A DNA stretch of 39,011 bases from Candidatus Kaiserbacteria bacterium (GTDB taxonomy: Bacteria; Patescibacteriota; Minisyncoccia; Phycocordibacterales; UBA918), in NCBI GenBank assembly GCA_016204695.1, contig JACQKD010000011.1, positions 1 through 39,011 of the forward strand, in the 5' to 3' direction. The notes under the pieces are model-generated. The model saw nothing but the letters and a program-made list of their open reading frames with translations, had not been told where the DNA came from and made no database searches. Position 1 is the first letter of the stretch, and every line of letters starts with the position of its first letter. The translations under genes and the position numbers were made by a program. This document shows, one piece after another, positions 37,189 to 39,011 of this stretch.

Positions 37189-39011
37189 CTATGGCGTTGA
37201 GGTTTGGCTACTACTGTCAGCACTTGCGCTCTCTTCCGCTCCGCCGGTCGCCGGCTCCGAAGGAGCCGGCGACTCCGGCTCCGCAGGTGCAGTCTCCTGC
37301 GTCGGTTCGGAACTCTCCACTGTCGCTTCATCGACCGGCTGTTCGGAAGTAGTATCCGATGAAGCCGTGTCCGGGGCACTGCCCGTCGTCTCTATGGTTT
37401 CACCCTCCGCGTTTTCCGTCGGTATCGCGGAGTCATTTGACACCGACGATGAGTTATCGCCGGAACTTCCTCCTGATGGAGAAGTTGGCGTTGCATTCCC
37501 GCTCTCGAGCTCCCGGATACGCGCTTCAAGTGTTTCCACTCGCTCTTCAAGTGTCTCGGTACGGACAAAATATGCTTGTACTTGGCTCCACATCTCCTGC
37601 ACCGCCTTCACCACCACCGACAGTATCGCCCTATCATCAATACCCGTAATAGCCCCCGCTTCATTATGCGTCGCCAGAATATCATCCACGTCCGCAGTAT
37701 CTTCCGCAATAAATCCGTACCTCGTCCTCCCATCTCCTTGTTTATATATAAAGGAAACAGGGTCAAGCTCGGCAATGACATCAAGTGCGGTTGTCGAAGC
37801 AGTACCAAAGGAAAGCGTTTCGATATCTTTCTTGGTGTCACGAGTGGAAGAAAGACACGCATCACTCGCAGAGTTATAGACCACCTGCTTGTTGGAATCC
37901 AAGCAGAGAGAGCCTGCTCCGGTGCTTCCGGTCAATCCATCGAAGCCAACAGTACCTGTGACCGACAAAGTTCTCCAAGGACTCGTCGTCCCAATGCCGA
38001 CGTTGCCGCTTGTGTTTATTCTCATTCTCTCTGTGACAGCAGGAGTTGTGTTGCGAGTATAGAAACGTAGGCTTCCTTGGTTAGCGTTATCTACGGCGCC
38101 AGCGATTTGGGCGTAGCTCGTACTGCCGAAATCAAAATTTATATATGCGCCATCGCCGCTGGCATCAGCGCCAGTTGCACCAATTCTCAAAACTTCATCA
38201 ACCGAAACTCCCGCTGTGTCGGAAATCTGGACCTGCAGCTTCGCTCCTGGCCCCGTCGTCCCGATGCCGACGTTGCCAGTACTGTTTATCCTCATCCGTT
38301 CACCCCAGACAGAACCGGTGTATGTCCAAAAAGCAAGATTGCTTGCCGCCGAACTGGTGAATCCGGCAACAATACCTGTTTGGCTGGAGCTGTCATACCC
38401 CAGTCCAATGCCTTTGTTGTCATCGTCATCGGTGATTTTTGCCACATTGAGCCAGTTGCCGCTTGCAGTCGCCCCGTTCGTACTTACAGAGAAAGGCCAA
38501 TCGGGAGAGGTATCCCCGATGCCGACGTTGCCGCTACTGTCTATCCTGACCTTTTCCGCCCCACTCGTATCAAATCGTAAATAATTATTAGTGGTGTCGC
38601 CCACAAACTGCACCGATCTGCTACCCCAACCAATAGCGTTAAGAGAATCCACGATGAAGTTACCACCTCCAACCGCAAGCTTCGCCCCCGGACTCGTCGT
38701 CCCGATGCCGACATTGCCGGTGCTTCCAATGAAACTCGCTATATAACCGTTCTTACCGTCATTGATGTACGTATTTCTAAACTGCGTAGTACCATTTTGG
38801 TAGCCCGAGTAGTTTAGGTGTAGGTTTGCACTCGCGTTCGTAGAGTAAGCTGCATTAAGTTGATTCCCTGTAAAATAAACACCGTTTGTTCCGTCACCAA
38901 GTACGGTATAAACACCGGAACCGACCACCTCCAGCTTCGCCCCCGGACTCGTCGTCCCGATGCCGACATTGCCGGTGCTTCCAATGAAACTCGCTATATA
39001 ACCGTTCTTAC
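37189..39011 (-). CDS. fibre/surface protein with GNVGIGTTSP repeats and S74 intramolecular chaperone (5' end outside window)
   Basis: The frame is open through the right edge; at least 607 residues. Repeated GNVGIGTTSPGAKL-type turns (at least five) are typical of phage-tail-like and adhesin fibres. Then comes a peptidase S74/endosialidase chaperone domain: SSTRDTKKDIETLSFG, LDPVSFIYKQGDGRTRYGFIAEDTADVD and a coiled coil (VRTETLEERVETLEARIRELESG). S74 domains trimerise the fibre and then cut themselves off, at a Ser in the SSTRDTKKDI-like segment. An acidic S/T/P/E-rich tail of ~110 residues follows the chaperone, which is unusual. A GTG at 38928 is internal, not the true start. Confidence 0.9.
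   Translation of the reverse strand, partial: KNGYIASFIGSTGNVGIGTTSPGAKLEVVGSGVYTVLGDGTNGVYFTGNQLNAAYSTNASANLHLNYSGYQNGTTQFRNTYINDGKNGYIASFIGSTGNVGIGTTSPGAKLAVGGGNFIVDSLNAIGWGSRSVQFVGDTTNNYLRFDTSGAEKVRIDSSGNVGIGDTSPDWPFSVSTNGATASGNWLNVAKITDDDDNKGIGLGYDSSSQTGIVAGFTSSAASNLAFWTYTGSVWGERMRINSTGNVGIGTTGPGAKLQVQISDTAGVSVDEVLRIGATGADASGDGAYINFDFGSTSYAQIAGAVDNANQGSLRFYTRNTTPAVTERMRINTSGNVGIGTTSPWRTLSVTGTVGFDGLTGSTGAGSLCLDSNKQVVYNSASDACLSSTRDTKKDIETLSFGTASTTALDVIAELDPVSFIYKQGDGRTRYGFIAEDTADVDDILATHNEAGAITGIDDRAILSVVVKAVQEMWSQVQAYFVRTETLEERVETLEARIRELESGNATPTSPSGGSSGDNSSSVSNDSAIPTENAEGETIETTGSAPDTASSDTTSEQPVDEATVESSEPTQETAPAEPESPAPSEPATGGAEESASADSSSQTSTP
38678..38756 (-). repeat. 79-bp direct repeat inside the fibre gene, copy 1
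   Basis: Identical to 38933-39011, offset 255 bp (85 codons). Encodes a KNGYIASFIGSTGNVGIGTT-type unit. Confidence 0.93.
38933..39011 (-). repeat. 79-bp direct repeat inside the fibre gene, copy 2 (runs off the edge)
   Basis: Identical to 38678-38756 as far as the window shows; the match may continue beyond the right edge. Confidence 0.93.

Noticed and set aside
37246-37272. Hairpin GTCGCCGGCTCC, GAA, GGAGCCGGCGAC as another dispersed element
   Set aside because: It is a single copy in a low-complexity Pro/Glu/Ala coding tail and may arise from biased codons; no relation to families A, B or D.

Overview
This window looks like chromosome from a member of the Patescibacteria (Candidate Phyla Radiation), most likely a Parcubacteria/Kaiserbacteria-type genome. 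The grounds are a moderately GC-rich, tightly packed layout, a short valyl-tRNA synthetase (722 aa), a stand-alone asparaginase N-domain, small lineage-type membrane proteins, a minimal FtsL/DivIC-like protein, a type IV pilin, an O-antigen-ligase-like protein fused to TPRs, and many start codons lying only 6-9 bases after a -10 box (probable leaderless mRNAs). The lineage is inferred from gene style; no marker phylogeny was possible.

Layout. 1-2974: 3' end of an RHS polymorphic toxin with a LysM plus L,D-transpeptidase-like tip, a four-helix membrane protein in the immunity position, then a second start-less RHS core copy fused out of frame to a lectin-like remnant. 3120-6804: FIST sensor, soluble histidine kinase, double-receiver protein, DUF192 protein. 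6837-7258: RNase P RNA and terminator. 7355-15398: Wzy/TPR membrane protein, MurJ, a Tat-exported unknown, LepA, a 38-aa membrane protein and an FtsL-like protein (envelope and translation). 15421-20618: three tRNA genes (Gly-CCC, Arg-CCT, Phe-GAA) with elaborate flanking repeats, a solute-binding protein, a TrmB-like regulator, glutaredoxin, methyltransferase and class IV aminotransferase. 20619-28673: asparaginase-like protein, Hsp20, PrsW, ValRS, an Ig-like surface protein, TsaD and a DHH phosphoesterase. 28752-32939: DinD, a TrpR/YerC-like regulator, a GNAT, an M14-type deacylase and a FecR-like protein. 33086-39011: CHASE2 adenylate cyclase, NagZ-like GH3, a pilin operon and a fibre protein with an S74 chaperone domain, open at the right edge.

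The most unusual content is not a gene. At least three families of short, hairpin-rich repeats are scattered through the window, and their copies differ by paired (compensatory) changes in the stems. Family A (about 100 nt, three hairpins) occurs four times: once between genes, twice inside lepA and once inside tsaD. Family B (about 115 nt) occurs inside tsaD and upstream of the cyclase. Family D (60-nt core) lengthens the leader peptide of the pilin and also lies upstream of tRNA-Phe. All in-gene copies keep the reading frame and enlarge otherwise conserved proteins, in the manner of Rickettsia palindromic elements. A further element follows tRNA-Gly and tRNA-Phe: each carries an inverted copy of its own tRNA's 3' end followed by the same 30-nt sequence.

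A small regulon is also readable. The TrpR-like gene and the divergently placed deacylase gene share the operator TACTTTA-N6-TAAAGTA, set over the -10 element and ending exactly 5 nt before each ATG.
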